Under the pieces are notes generated by a model, which worked only from the letters and a program-made list of their open reading frames with translations, made no database searches and was not told the DNA's origin. Made by a program: the position numbers and the translations under genes. From Mycolicibacterium chlorophenolicum (GTDB lineage Bacteria; Actinomycetota; Actinomycetes; Mycobacteriales; Mycobacteriaceae), in contig NZ_JYNL01000048.1 of the NCBI RefSeq assembly GCF_001044235.1, positions 1 through 64,000 of the forward strand: DNA of 64,000 bases, given 5' to 3'. This document shows positions 1 through 8,625 of the stretch, piece by piece. Positions within the stretch are counted from its first letter, which is position 1. Every line of letters begins with the position of its first letter.

Positions 1-108
1 CCGCACCACCAGGGCCGGCTACGACCATGCAGCCTCACCCGACCCACCCGGGTCACAGCCCAACGTAACAACACGAAGTAACTGCAACTACGAACTTAAG
101 GAACACCC
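1..108. promoter_or_regulatory. Upstream region of ohr with possible operator
   Basis: No complete gene is seen here. An imperfect palindrome centred on TGCA (GTA-N2-TGCA-N2-TAC, positions 78-91) lies before the ohr ribosome binding site and could bind an OhrR-type MarR repressor. That is inference, since the arms are short. A minus-strand ATG at 28-26 could open a divergent gene running off the window, but only about nine codons are visible, so it is not called. Confidence 0.3.
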
Positions 109-531
109 ATGAAGACGCTCTACACCGCAGAGGCCCTGGCCACCGGCGAGGGACGCGACGGCCACGGCCGGTCCTCCGACGGCCGGCTCGACTTCGACCT
201 GGCCATCCCCAAGGAGATGGGCGGCAGCGGCAACGGCACCAACCCCGAGCAGCTCTTCGCCGTCGGCTACGCCGCCTGCTTCCACTCCGCGCTGCGACTG
301 GTCGCCCGGCAGGACAAGGTCGATGTCTCCGATTCGTCTGTCGGAGCACGGGTCTCGATCGGCCAGCTCGACAACGGCGGCTTCGGTCTGGCGGTCGAGC
401 TGGAGGTCACGCTGCCCAACGTCGACGCCGAGACGGCCCGTCAGGTGACCGAGAAGGCCCACCAGGTGTGCCCGTACTCCAACGCCACCCGCGGCAACAT
501 CGACGTCACGCTCAACGTCACCGACGACTGA
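109..531 (+). CDS. ohr: Organic hydroperoxide resistance protein (Ohr/OsmC family)
   Basis: A 140-aa thiol peroxidase of the Ohr subfamily, which reduces organic and fatty-acid hydroperoxides in the cytoplasm using two cysteines. Both expected cysteines are present: C57 in the FAVGYAACF context and C121 in VCPYSNATRG. The length matches the family (about 140 aa). The ATG follows an AAGGA ribosome binding site. It converges with the nucleoside hydrolase gene, and the two reading frames overlap by 14 bp at their 3' ends. OhrR-type control is usual for the family, and a weak palindrome lies upstream, but no regulator gene is complete in the window. Family assignment is firm. Confidence 0.93.
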   Translation: MKTLYTAEALATGEGRDGHGRSSDGRLDFDLAIPKEMGGSGNGTNPEQLFAVGYAACFHSALRLVARQDKVDVSDSSVGARVSIGQLDNGGFGLAVELEVTLPNVDAETARQVTEKAHQVCPYSNATRGNIDVTLNVTDD

Positions 532-1552
532 GCGTCTGCGCGAACGCGCCGACCCGGTCGATGAACCGGTCGAAGAACGCCGCAGGATCGACCCCGACAC
601 CGATGAGCGCGTTGGGTTCCCGTCCCCAGTGCCCGCTCCAGTCGGCGATCGTCATCCCGCGCGTCAGCGTGCCGGTCAGCTCGACGTCGACCGGGGCGGC
701 GCGGCACGCCACCAGCTCCGGGTCCAGCGCGACCGCGGCGGCCAGCGGGTCGTGCAGGTGGGCCAGATAGCCCTCGCCCTGGTCGTGGTGGAACTCGAAG
801 TAGAACCGCATCGCGTCTTCGAGCACCCGGATCAGCGCGTTGCCGGCTGCGGAGGCCGTCCCGTGGGTGTCGTGGACCGACATCGGGGGAGACGGCGCCC
901 CCGCGGCGTCGGCGAGCCGGCTCAGCAACTCCGGGGTCATCGTGATGTTCTCGGTGACGTTGAGGCCCAACACGATCGGCAGGCTCGGCGCGCCCGCCCA
1001 TCCGGCGAACACCTCGGCCGCCGATTCCGGATCCACGCTGGTGTTCCACTCGGCGACGGGGGTGGTGTTGCCGCGGTAGTCGAACGCGCCGCCCATGATC
1101 ACGAGCCGCCGGATCAGCCGGGGCAGCTCCGGCTCGGCGCGCAGCGCGAGCGCCAGGTTGGTCAGCGGTCCGGTGGCGATCCCGATCAGCGTGCCGGGAT
1201 GGGCGTGTGCCGCCCGGATCCAGGCCTGCGCGGCGTCGTGCTCGGTGAGCCGCGCCGAGGTGGCCGGCAGCCGGGCATACCCGAGGCCCTGAGGTCCATG
1301 GGTGTCCTCCGCGGTGCGCAGCGGTGCCGTCAACGGCGACTCCGATCCCATGGACACCGGCACACCGGTGATGCCGCACAGCTCGAGCAGACCGAGGTTG
1401 TTCTCGCAGACCTGATGCACACCGACGTTTCCCGCGGTGGAGGCGATGCCGACCACGTCGGCCTCCGGGCTGCCGAACAGGTACACCAGGGCCATCGCGT
1501 CATCGACGCCGGTGTCCACGTCGAGGAACACCGGCAGGCGTTCGGCGCTCAC
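518..1552 (-). CDS. iunH: Inosine/uridine-preferring nucleoside hydrolase
   Basis: A 344-aa hydrolase that splits the N-glycosidic bond of ribonucleosides to free base and ribose. The calcium-binding signature DVDTGVDDAM is at residues 11-20, and a C-terminal HDPLAAA motif supplies the other conserved His-Asp pair. It corresponds to Rv3393 (iunH) of M. tuberculosis by neighbourhood and family. Its ATG overlaps the stop of the preceding reductase gene by 4 bp, so the two are probably co-transcribed and translationally coupled. The allantoin cluster lies just beyond that reductase, so purine salvage and purine degradation are near each other. Base specificity cannot be read from the sequence. 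Confidence 0.92.
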   Translation of the reverse strand: MSAERLPVFLDVDTGVDDAMALVYLFGSPEADVVGIASTAGNVGVHQVCENNLGLLELCGITGVPVSMGSESPLTAPLRTAEDTHGPQGLGYARLPATSARLTEHDAAQAWIRAAHAHPGTLIGIATGPLTNLALALRAEPELPRLIRRLVIMGGAFDYRGNTTPVAEWNTSVDPESAAEVFAGWAGAPSLPIVLGLNVTENITMTPELLSRLADAAGAPSPPMSVHDTHGTASAAGNALIRVLEDAMRFYFEFHHDQGEGYLAHLHDPLAAAVALDPELVACRAAPVDVELTGTLTRGMTIADWSGHWGREPNALIGVGVDPAAFFDRFIDRVGAFAQTLSRR

Positions 1553-3546
1553 CAGTGCACGCCGGGCACCAACCGCACCGCCCGCTTGACCTGGCGGGGC
1601 ACCCGCACCGAGGGCACCGGCCGGGCGGGCCGCCGCGGGCGCCGCACCACCGCGGGACGGCTCTCGGCCACGCCGCGCGCGGCCGCCGAGTCGGGATAGC
1701 CCAGGTACAGCTGGTGCAGGATCCGCCGCGTCAGCCGCGGCGTGAAGTACGTGCCGAGATCAGACAGCGTGCCGACCGGGGTGTCGATGCGCGGCGGCTT
1801 GTCGATCAGGCCGCGGACCACCATCGCGGCCGCGTGTTCGGCGGAGATCGGAGGCATCGGGTTGAGCCTACGCGACGGCGCGATCATCGGCGTCGCGACC
1901 AGCGGCATGTGGATGGTGGTGAACGTGATGTGGTCCGAGAGTGTCTCGGTCCCAACGACTTCGGTGAACGCGTCCAGTGCGGCCTTGCTGGCGACGTAGG
2001 CGCTGTATTTCGGGCTGGCAGCCTGCACGCCGGCGCTGGAGACGTTGACCACGTGGCCGTACCGTCGCTCGCGCCAGTGCGGCAGCAGCGCCAGCACCAG
2101 CCGCACGGGCCCGAAGTAGTTGACCGCCATCACCCGCTCGTAGTCGTGCAGCCGATCGGTCGAAGCGACCACCGACCGCCGGATCGACCGGCCGGCGTTG
2201 TTGACCAGATAGTCGACGTGGTCGAAGCGGCCGAGGATGTCCTTGACGGTGTGTTCCACGGCGGCCGAGTCGGTGACGTCGCACGTGAAGGCGTGCGCGT
2301 CGCCGCCGGCCGCGCGGATCTCGGCGATCAGGTCGTCGAGGGCGTCGCCGTTGCGCGCCAACGCGAAGACCGTCGCCCCGCGGGCGGCCACCGCGATCGC
2401 CGAGGCACGCCCGATCCCGCTCGACGCCCCGGTGATGATGACGTGCTTGCCGACCAGCGGTCCCGCCGGATCCTCGCGCCGCGCCCGTTCGGGATCGAGG
2501 TGCTCGGCCCAGTACCGCCACAGCCGTGGTGCGTAGCTCGCGAACTCCGGCACCACGATTCCGGTGCCCCGCAGTGCCTCGTCGGTGTGGTCGCGGATGA
2601 AGGTCGGGGCGAGTTCGACGACATCGAGGACCTCGCCCGGGATGCCCAGCTGAGTGGCGGCCATGTTGCGCAACACCTTTGCGCGCCCGGTCACCCCGAG
2701 CAGTGGTGCCGCGGTCGCGCGGGGCAGCGATCCGACCAGAGGCGGCAGCCCCGCCTCGGAGGCGACGCCGCGGTAGATGCCGCGCAGGCCGATCGTGGTC
2801 GGCGCGGTCAGGTGGAACGTCTCACCGTCGCGGCCGTCGAGGTGCATCAACGCGCTCAGCCCGTCGACCACGAAGTCCACGGGCACGATGTTGGTGCGTC
2901 CGGTGTCGGGCAGCAGCATCGGCGTGAAACGGGGCAGCGCGGCGAGCGCGGACAGGATCGGGAAGAAGTAGTAGGGACCGTCGATCTTGTCCATCTCCCC
3001 GGTGCGCGAATCGCCCACGACGACCGCGGGCCGGTAGACGCGGAACCGTAATCCGGGGGCCGCCCGCACCAGCAGTTCGGCCTCGAACTTCGTCCGGTGA
3101 TAGGGCGTGGGCAGTTCCTGTCCGACGTCGACGTCGTCCTCGGTGAACTCACCGCGAAAGCTGCCGGCGACCGCGATCGACGACACGTGATGCAACGTCG
3201 CGCCGAGGCGGCGGGTCAGCGCGATGACCGCGCGCGTGCCGTCGACGTTGGCCTCCCGCTGCCGCTGCTCGGGAGCGGTGATGTCGTAGATCGCCGCGCA
3301 GTGCACGACATGGTCGACGGTTCCCAGCATCGCGTCGTCGTCGTCGGTCAGCCCGAGATCGGGCGCGGTCAGGTCGCCGACCAGCGGCGTCACCCGCCCG
3401 TCCCAGCGCTGGGCCAGACGCTCGAAGCGGCCGAGGGATTCGCGGCGCACGAGCACGTGCACCGCCTCGGTGCCGGGCCGGGCCAGCAGGCGGGTCACGA
3501 TATGACGGCCCAAGAACCCGGTACCGCCGGTAACGACATAGCGCAT
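1549..3546 (-). CDS. Two-domain SDR oxidoreductase, AcrA1-like fatty acyl-CoA reductase
   Basis: About 665 aa with two fused Rossmann domains. The N-terminal extended SDR begins at residue 1 with VTGGTGFLGRH and has a PYHRTK active-site variant. The C-terminal classical SDR has ITGASSGIGRAS near residue 385 and the catalytic SAYVASK. The same architecture occurs in M. tuberculosis Rv3391 (AcrA1, annotated as an acyl-CoA reductase), so reduction of fatty acyl-CoA is inferred. I chose the ATG giving MRYVVTGG by comparison with the Mtb protein. An upstream ATG at 3555 (MSRMRYVV) is equally close to an AGGTG site. It is coupled to iunH by a 4-bp overlap. The cmaA1 gene that I recall between these two in Mtb is absent. 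Confidence 0.85.
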   Translation of the reverse strand: MRYVVTGGTGFLGRHIVTRLLARPGTEAVHVLVRRESLGRFERLAQRWDGRVTPLVGDLTAPDLGLTDDDDAMLGTVDHVVHCAAIYDITAPEQRQREANVDGTRAVIALTRRLGATLHHVSSIAVAGSFRGEFTEDDVDVGQELPTPYHRTKFEAELLVRAAPGLRFRVYRPAVVVGDSRTGEMDKIDGPYYFFPILSALAALPRFTPMLLPDTGRTNIVPVDFVVDGLSALMHLDGRDGETFHLTAPTTIGLRGIYRGVASEAGLPPLVGSLPRATAAPLLGVTGRAKVLRNMAATQLGIPGEVLDVVELAPTFIRDHTDEALRGTGIVVPEFASYAPRLWRYWAEHLDPERARREDPAGPLVGKHVIITGASSGIGRASAIAVAARGATVFALARNGDALDDLIAEIRAAGGDAHAFTCDVTDSAAVEHTVKDILGRFDHVDYLVNNAGRSIRRSVVASTDRLHDYERVMAVNYFGPVRLVLALLPHWRERRYGHVVNVSSAGVQAASPKYSAYVASKAALDAFTEVVGTETLSDHITFTTIHMPLVATPMIAPSRRLNPMPPISAEHAAAMVVRGLIDKPPRIDTPVGTLSDLGTYFTPRLTRRILHQLYLGYPDSAAARGVAESRPAVVRRPRRPARPVPSVRVPRQVKRAVRLVPGVHW

Positions 3547-3637
3547 GCGGGACATGGTCACCTGCCGATGGGAAAAGGTCAACACCCAGTTCGGCCGCGG
3601 TAGCACGGCGGAAACAATCCGGGCCTACCGTGTCGCC

Positions 3638-4360
3638 ATGCCGTCTCGCCGACGCTCCGCCCTGGTGGGCAGGCTCGTCGTCGACCAGCCCGGCCGGCCA
3701 CAGCAGGCGATCCTCGACGAGTTGCGGCGGGTGATCCTCGACGGCGCCGTGCCCCCGGGCACCCTCATCCCGCTGGCCGAGGTCGCCGAGCTCTTCGGTG
3801 TCAGCCAGATCCCGGTCCGCGAGTCCCTCAAGACGCTGATCGGCGAGGGGCTGGTGTCGCACCGCAGTAACGCCGGGTACGCCGTCGCCCAGCTGACGCC
3901 CCAGGAGCTGCGCGAGATGTACATCGTGCGGGAGACGCTGGAGTCCGCGTCGTTGTCCGTGGCGATCGCCAACGCCACCGACGAGGACCGGGCCGCCATC
4001 GTGGCGGCGAATGACGTTCTACAGCAGGCGGTTCGCGACGACGACCCGGCGGCCTACCACCGGCAGAGCCGCACGTTCCACCTGGCGCTGGCGCGTCCGT
4101 CGCGGATGCACCGGCTGCTGCACATGCTCGAGTCCGCATGGAACGTCACCGAACCGGTGCAGTCGATGGTGCACGTGGGACCCGCAGACCGCGCCGCGCT
4201 GCATGCCGACCACTGCCAGATGGTGTCGGCGTTCCTCGCCGGCGATGTCGAGGGCCTGCTCTCCGCGTCGGAACTGCATGCGCAGCGGCTCAATGCCGTG
4301 ATCGCGACGCTGCCCACCGACACCGGCCTGCTGTCGACGGATATATCTTCGGCGCAATAG
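3638..4360 (+). CDS. GntR family (FCD type) transcriptional regulator
   Basis: A 240-aa regulator. Residues about 20-90 form a winged helix (LAEVAELFGVSQIPVRESLKTL, here cut as LAEVAELFGVS then IPVRESL) followed by a helical FCD ligand-binding domain to the end. It is codirectional with the permease and racemase genes of the allantoin cluster and 53 bp upstream of them, so it probably controls that cluster in response to a purine breakdown product. That is inference from position. The ATG at 3638 is preferred because a longer reading frame upstream would run into the divergent reductase promoter. A hairpin-like palindrome lies in the gap downstream. Confidence 0.85.
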   Translation: MPSRRRSALVGRLVVDQPGRPQQAILDELRRVILDGAVPPGTLIPLAEVAELFGVSQIPVRESLKTLIGEGLVSHRSNAGYAVAQLTPQELREMYIVRETLESASLSVAIANATDEDRAAIVAANDVLQQAVRDDDPAAYHRQSRTFHLALARPSRMHRLLHMLESAWNVTEPVQSMVHVGPADRAALHADHCQMVSAFLAGDVEGLLSASELHAQRLNAVIATLPTDTGLLSTDISSAQ

Positions 4361-4378
4361 CCAGGTGTCTCAGCGGAA

Positions 4379-4398
4379 ACGCCGATGCAATACGGCGT
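4379..4398. promoter_or_regulatory. Inverted repeat between the GntR gene and the permease gene
   Basis: ACGCCG and CGGCGT arms separated by 8 nt lie in the short gap before the NCS1 permease start. The element could be an operator for the adjacent GntR regulator or a small attenuating hairpin. Neither is shown by the sequence alone. Confidence 0.3.
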
Positions 4399-4413
4399 GG
4401 CTACGGTCCGCGC

Positions 4414-5970
4414 ATGACGGAGATCGACACCCCGCAGCCCACCAAGGAACTCCCGCCCGGCGCGGTCGTCGGCGCCGGTGACCTCGTCGAAGCGTCCGGT
4501 CACCCGATCGGCGGCGGCGTCATCAAACCCGGCTACGACCCGAGGCTGACCAACGAGGATCTGGCGCCGCTGGGAAAGCAGACCTGGTCCTCCTACAACA
4601 TCTTCGCGTTCTGGATGTCCGACGTGCACAGCGTCGGCGGCTACGTGACGGCCGGCAGCCTGTTCGCGCTCGGACTCGCCAGCTGGCAGGTGCTCGTCGC
4701 GCTCCTGATCGGCATCGTCATCGTCTACGTCTTCTGCAACCTGGTGGCCAAGCCCAGTCAGGCCACCGGTGTGCCCTATCCGGTGATCTGCCGCAGCGTG
4801 TTCGGCGTGCTCGGAGCCAACATCCCGGCGATCATCCGCGGGCTGATCGCCGTGGCCTGGTACGGCATCCAGACCTACCTGGCCTCGGCTGCCCTGGATG
4901 TGGTGCTGCTCAAACTCTTTCCGGGCCTGGCCCCCTACGCAGACGTCGACACTCACGGTTTCCTCGGGTTGCCGCTGCTGGGCTGGGGCAGCTTCATCCT
5001 GCTGTGGGTGCTCCAGGCGTGCGTGTTCTGGCGCGGCATGGAGGCGATCCGCCGGTTCATCGACTTCTGCGGCCCGGCAGTGTATGTCGTGATGTTCCTG
5101 CTGTGCGGCTATCTGATCTACAAGGCCGGATGGGGCGCGATCGACCTGAACCTCGGCGACGTCACCTACACCGGGCTGGACTCCGTTCCCGTCATGCTCG
5201 GCGCCATCGCCCTGGTGGTGTCCTACTTCTCCGGGCCGATGCTGAACTTCGGCGACTTCTCCCGGTACGGCAAGTCCTTCGACGCGGTCAAACGGGGGAA
5301 CTTCCTCGGTCTACCGGTGAACTTCCTGGTTTTCTCGCTGCTGGTGGTCGTCACGGCGTCGCTGACGGTGCCGGTGTTCGGCGAGCTGCTCACCGATCCG
5401 GTCGAGACCGTCGCGCGCATCGACTCCACGTTCGCGATCGTGTTGGGCGCCTTGACCTTCACGATCGCGACCATCGGCATTAACATCGTCGCCAACTTCA
5501 TCTCCCCGGCCTTCGACTTCTCCAACGTCAGCCCGCAGCGGATCAGTTGGCGCGCAGGCGGCATGATCGCCGCCGTCGGCTCCGTGCTCATCACCCCGTG
5601 GAATCTCTACAACAACCCCGAGGTCATCCATTACACGCTGGAGACGCTCGGCGCGTTCATCGGACCGCTCTTCGGCGTGCTCATCGCGCACTACTACCTG
5701 GTGCACCGGCAGAAGGTGATCGTCGACGACATGTTCACCCTCGACGAGAACGGAACCTACTGGTACTCCAAGGGTTACAACCCTGCCGCGGTCATCACCA
5801 CGATCGTCGCTGCGGTGGCGGCGATGATCCCCGTCCTGCTCGGCGGATCCGTGACCGGCATGCACACCGCCGCGCAGTACAGCTGGTTCATCGGTTGCGG
5901 TATCGGTTTCGGCCTCTACTACCTGCTGGCCACCAGGACCAGCAGGTTCGCCGTCGCGCCACTGCCGTGA
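4414..5970 (+). CDS. NCS1 family nucleobase/allantoin:cation symporter
   Basis: A 518-aa integral membrane protein with about 12 predicted hydrophobic segments and typical NCS1 sequence: NEDLAPLGKQTWSSYNIFAFW near the N-terminus (shown here as NEDLAPL and WSSYNIFAFW) and a long PSQATGVPYPV loop. NCS1 carriers import purine and pyrimidine bases, allantoin or hydantoins with a cation. The downstream racemase, allantoinase and allantoicase point to allantoin as substrate. The ATG is 53 bp after the GntR stop. The stop codon overlaps the GTG of the racemase gene by 3 bases within a GTGA, indicating coupling. The substrate is inferred, the family is clear. Confidence 0.9.
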   Translation: MTEIDTPQPTKELPPGAVVGAGDLVEASGHPIGGGVIKPGYDPRLTNEDLAPLGKQTWSSYNIFAFWMSDVHSVGGYVTAGSLFALGLASWQVLVALLIGIVIVYVFCNLVAKPSQATGVPYPVICRSVFGVLGANIPAIIRGLIAVAWYGIQTYLASAALDVVLLKLFPGLAPYADVDTHGFLGLPLLGWGSFILLWVLQACVFWRGMEAIRRFIDFCGPAVYVVMFLLCGYLIYKAGWGAIDLNLGDVTYTGLDSVPVMLGAIALVVSYFSGPMLNFGDFSRYGKSFDAVKRGNFLGLPVNFLVFSLLVVVTASLTVPVFGELLTDPVETVARIDSTFAIVLGALTFTIATIGINIVANFISPAFDFSNVSPQRISWRAGGMIAAVGSVLITPWNLYNNPEVIHYTLETLGAFIGPLFGVLIAHYYLVHRQKVIVDDMFTLDENGTYWYSKGYNPAAVITTIVAAVAAMIPVLLGGSVTGMHTAAQYSWFIGCGIGFGLYYLLATRTSRFAVAPLP

Positions 5971-6683
5971 CGCTGATCTGGGTCGTCAACCCGAACACCA
6001 CCGAGGCGATGACGGCCGCGATCACGCGCAGCGCCCTCGCGGTCGTCGCACCCGGAACCACCGTCGCCGGCATCACGCCGGAGTCCGGTCCGCCGTCCAT
6101 CGAGAGCCACTACGACGAGGCGATGAGCGTGCCCGGGGTGCTCACGGCGATCCGGCGCGGCGAGGAACAGGGCGTGGACGGGTACGTGATCGCCTGCTTC
6201 GGCGACCCGGGACTCGACGCCGCCCGCGAGGTGGCTCGCGGGCCGGTGATCGGCATCGCCGAAGCCGCCATGCACACCGCCAGCCACCTCGGCCGTGGAT
6301 TCAGCGTGGTGACCACCCTCGGCCGCACGATCGGCCGGGCCGCGGAACTCGCCGAACGCTATGGGATGCAACGGTTCTGCCGCGGCATCCACGCCTGCGA
6401 GCTGCCGGTTCTCGATCTGGACACCGATCCCGACGCGGTCAAGATCGTCACCGAGGCGTGCCGGCAGGCGGTCGACGCCGACGGGTCCGACGTCGTGGTG
6501 CTGGGGTGCGCCGGCATGGCCGACATGTGCGCGGTGATCTCCGCGGACGTGGGCGTGCCGGTGGTCGACGGGGTGAGCGCGGCGACGCTCACCGTCCAAT
6601 CGCTGGTGGCGATGGGCCTGAAGACGTCGACGCGCGGCGAATACGCACCGCCGCCGGAGAAGGTCTACGCCGTCGGCGGGTGA
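5967..6683 (+). CDS. Asp/Glu/hydantoin racemase family protein, probable allantoin racemase
   Basis: A 238-aa cytoplasmic racemase. The two catalytic cysteines of the family are visible: C77 in VIACFGDPGLD and C181 in VVLGCAGMADM. The N-terminal IWVVNPNTTEAM is typical of hydantoin/allantoin racemases (HpxA type), which interconvert allantoin enantiomers so that a stereospecific allantoinase can use both. Translation probably starts at the GTG overlapping the permease stop (GTGA). The 3' end overlaps the convergent allantoinase gene by 19 bp. Hydantoin as substrate cannot be excluded, but the allantoinase and allantoicase neighbours favour allantoin. Confidence 0.88.
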   Translation: MTLIWVVNPNTTEAMTAAITRSALAVVAPGTTVAGITPESGPPSIESHYDEAMSVPGVLTAIRRGEEQGVDGYVIACFGDPGLDAAREVARGPVIGIAEAAMHTASHLGRGFSVVTTLGRTIGRAAELAERYGMQRFCRGIHACELPVLDLDTDPDAVKIVTEACRQAVDADGSDVVVLGCAGMADMCAVISADVGVPVVDGVSAATLTVQSLVAMGLKTSTRGEYAPPPEKVYAVGG

Positions 6684-7570
6684 ACGCGGCGCCAGTGCTC
6701 GGCGATCTCGAGACGCCGGGCCAGCCACACGCCGTCGTGGGTCTGCACGTGGTCCAGGAATCTCTCCAGCGCCCTGGTGCGCGCCGGCCTGCCCGCGAGC
6801 CGGCAGTGCAGGCCGACCGAGAGCATCTTGGGCGCCCCGTCCAGCCCCTCGGCGTAGAGCACGTCGAAGGCGTCGCGCAGATGCGCGTAGAACTCGTCGC
6901 CGTTGGCGAATCCGGCTGCTGAGGCGAACCGCATGTCGTTGGTGTCGAGGGTGTACGGCACGACCAGATGATCGGTGTCGCGCACCGTGACCCAGTACGG
7001 CAGGTCGTCGGCGTAGGAGTCCGAGTCGTAGGTGAAGCCGCCGTGTTCGACGACGAGCTCGCGGGTGTTCGGCGAATCCCGGCCCGTGTACCAGCCGCGC
7101 GGTGCGGCGCCGGTGAGATCGCGCAGGATCTGCACCGCCTCGGCCATGTGCGCGCGCTCGGTGTCCCGGTCGATCAGTTGGTAGGACGTCCACACCAGTC
7201 CGTGACAGGCGATCTCGTGGCCGAGTTCACCGAACGCGGCGACCGCCTCGGGGTTGCGCTGCAGGGCCCGTGCGACCGCGAAGACGGTCAGCGGGATGCC
7301 GCGCCGTTCGAACACCCTGAGCAGCCGCCACAGTCCGGCGCGAGAACCGTACTCGTACAACGACTCCATGCTCATGTGCCGGTTGGGGAAGGCCTGCGCC
7401 GGGGTGATCTCCGAGAGAAACGTCTCCGACGCCGGATCGCCGTCGAGGACCGAGTTCTCGGCTCCCTCTTCGTAATTGAGGACGAACTGTACGGCGATCG
7501 CCGCGCCGCCGGGCCACTGGGGGTCGGGCGGGGTGCGGCCGTAGCCGACCATGTCGCGGGCAGTGCTCAT
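6665..7570 (-). CDS. puuE: PuuE-type allantoinase (polysaccharide deacetylase fold)
   Basis: A 301-aa protein of the PuuE group, which hydrolyses allantoin to allantoate with a polysaccharide-deacetylase-like barrel rather than the amidohydrolase fold. Family segments include FVLNYEEGAENS near residue 30, GHEIACHGLVW near 120, and TGRDSPNTRELVVEHGGF near 165 (here shortened). Its ATG overlaps the allantoicase stop by 4 bp, so the two are translationally coupled. It is convergent with the racemase gene. The reading frame extends further upstream, but the ATG giving MSTARDMVGYGR matches the expected PuuE start. Confidence 0.9.
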   Translation of the reverse strand: MSTARDMVGYGRTPPDPQWPGGAAIAVQFVLNYEEGAENSVLDGDPASETFLSEITPAQAFPNRHMSMESLYEYGSRAGLWRLLRVFERRGIPLTVFAVARALQRNPEAVAAFGELGHEIACHGLVWTSYQLIDRDTERAHMAEAVQILRDLTGAAPRGWYTGRDSPNTRELVVEHGGFTYDSDSYADDLPYWVTVRDTDHLVVPYTLDTNDMRFASAAGFANGDEFYAHLRDAFDVLYAEGLDGAPKMLSVGLHCRLAGRPARTRALERFLDHVQTHDGVWLARRLEIAEHWRRVHPPTA

Positions 7571-8529
7571 GCCAACTCGCCGAAGAGCCGCAGCCGGGCC
7601 ATGCCGCCGTCGGGATAGATGTCCAGCCGGGCCTCGGAGACGACGGCGTCCGACTGGACGGGGAAGCGGTGCCGGGTGTCGGCGAGAAGGTCGGTGCGCG
7701 GCAGGATTTCGATCCAGTCGCCGTCCCGGGTGAGCCCGGACAGCCGCGCCGCGCCGGGGCTGTTGCCGAGGAAGTAGCTGGTGTCGAGTTCGACCATGCG
7801 GATCACACCGGGGCCGGCCAGGCGCAGGTGCACCCAGTCGTTGCCGTCGTCGCGCCGCCGCGCGGTCTCCCAGCCGTCGCCCATGACGTTCGCGACGCCG
7901 GGGAAGATGAGGTTCTGCGGGGAGCTGTAGAACCGGTTCGAACAGTCGAGGACGAGGCCGCCGTTGTCCAGCGCCGCCAGATCGAGACCGGTCACGTCGG
8001 TGAACCGGCGGTCGGGTCGGCCCTCGCCGTGTACCCGCAAGCGAGCCACGCCTCCGTCGGGAAAGATGCTCAATCTCACGTGCGTCCACCGCTTTTCGGA
8101 CGTCACGATGAACGGGTTGCGGGTATCGCCGCACACCGGGGCACGCTCCACGATGGTCGTCCACCCTGGGTCCCGGGCCAGCAGCTCGGGGCGCCGGTAG
8201 TCGTCCATCTCGATCGCCTCGACCGAGATCTCGGGTGGGTAGTTGCCCGTGAAGAACGCGGTGTCCACCATCACGCCGCGGATGACGCCGGGCACGCCCA
8301 GCCGCACGATCGCCTCGTCGTGACCGGGATCGCGTCGGCGTCGGGTCTCCCAGCCGTCGTAGATCTGGCCCTTGTGGCCGAACGAGGCGGGCCGGTAGGT
8401 CGCCGGGCCCGGCCTGATCAGATTCTCCTTCTCGGCGAACGTCTCGTCGTTCGCCCAGATCACCGCGCCACCCACGGGGCGCAGAGCGAGGTCGGGCAAC
8501 CAGGTGAAGTCCGGTTCCGGCTCGGCCAT
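7567..8529 (-). CDS. alc: Allantoicase
   Basis: A 320-aa protein made of two similar allantoicase repeats (about residues 15-165 and 185-320). Each has a KG/GDGWETxRRR segment (GQIYDGWETRRRR and VMGDGWETARRR) and a SIFPDGGVARLRV or DIYPDGGMARLRL strand. Allantoicase converts allantoate to ureidoglycolate and urea. With the adjacent permease, racemase and allantoinase it completes import and the first two degradative steps. No ureidoglycolate lyase, uricase or urease gene is in the window. The start MAEPEPDFTW is chosen because the longer frame upstream overlaps the divergent hydratase gene. Confidence 0.93.
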   Translation of the reverse strand: MAEPEPDFTWLPDLALRPVGGAVIWANDETFAEKENLIRPGPATYRPASFGHKGQIYDGWETRRRRDPGHDEAIVRLGVPGVIRGVMVDTAFFTGNYPPEISVEAIEMDDYRRPELLARDPGWTTIVERAPVCGDTRNPFIVTSEKRWTHVRLSIFPDGGVARLRVHGEGRPDRRFTDVTGLDLAALDNGGLVLDCSNRFYSSPQNLIFPGVANVMGDGWETARRRDDGNDWVHLRLAGPGVIRMVELDTSYFLGNSPGAARLSGLTRDGDWIEILPRTDLLADTRHRFPVQSDAVVSEARLDIYPDGGMARLRLFGELA

Positions 8530-8625
8530 CCGCCCATCGTCACAGAAGGCCGGCGGTTCGGCGCGCCGAGAGCCGCCGCGGCGGGAGGCTTGCCAACCGA
8601 CAGCGGCATGGCATAGGAGAGACAC

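Noticed and set aside
53..600. Long minus-strand frames over ohr
   Set aside because: They are Arg/Ala-rich shadows of ohr with no recognisable domain; the plus-strand Ohr is unambiguous.
1555..3051. A 498-codon plus-strand frame opposite the AcrA1-like reductase
   Set aside because: It is composed of Arg, Gly and Ala runs typical of antisense frames in GC-rich DNA, and the minus-strand Rossmann motifs are clear.
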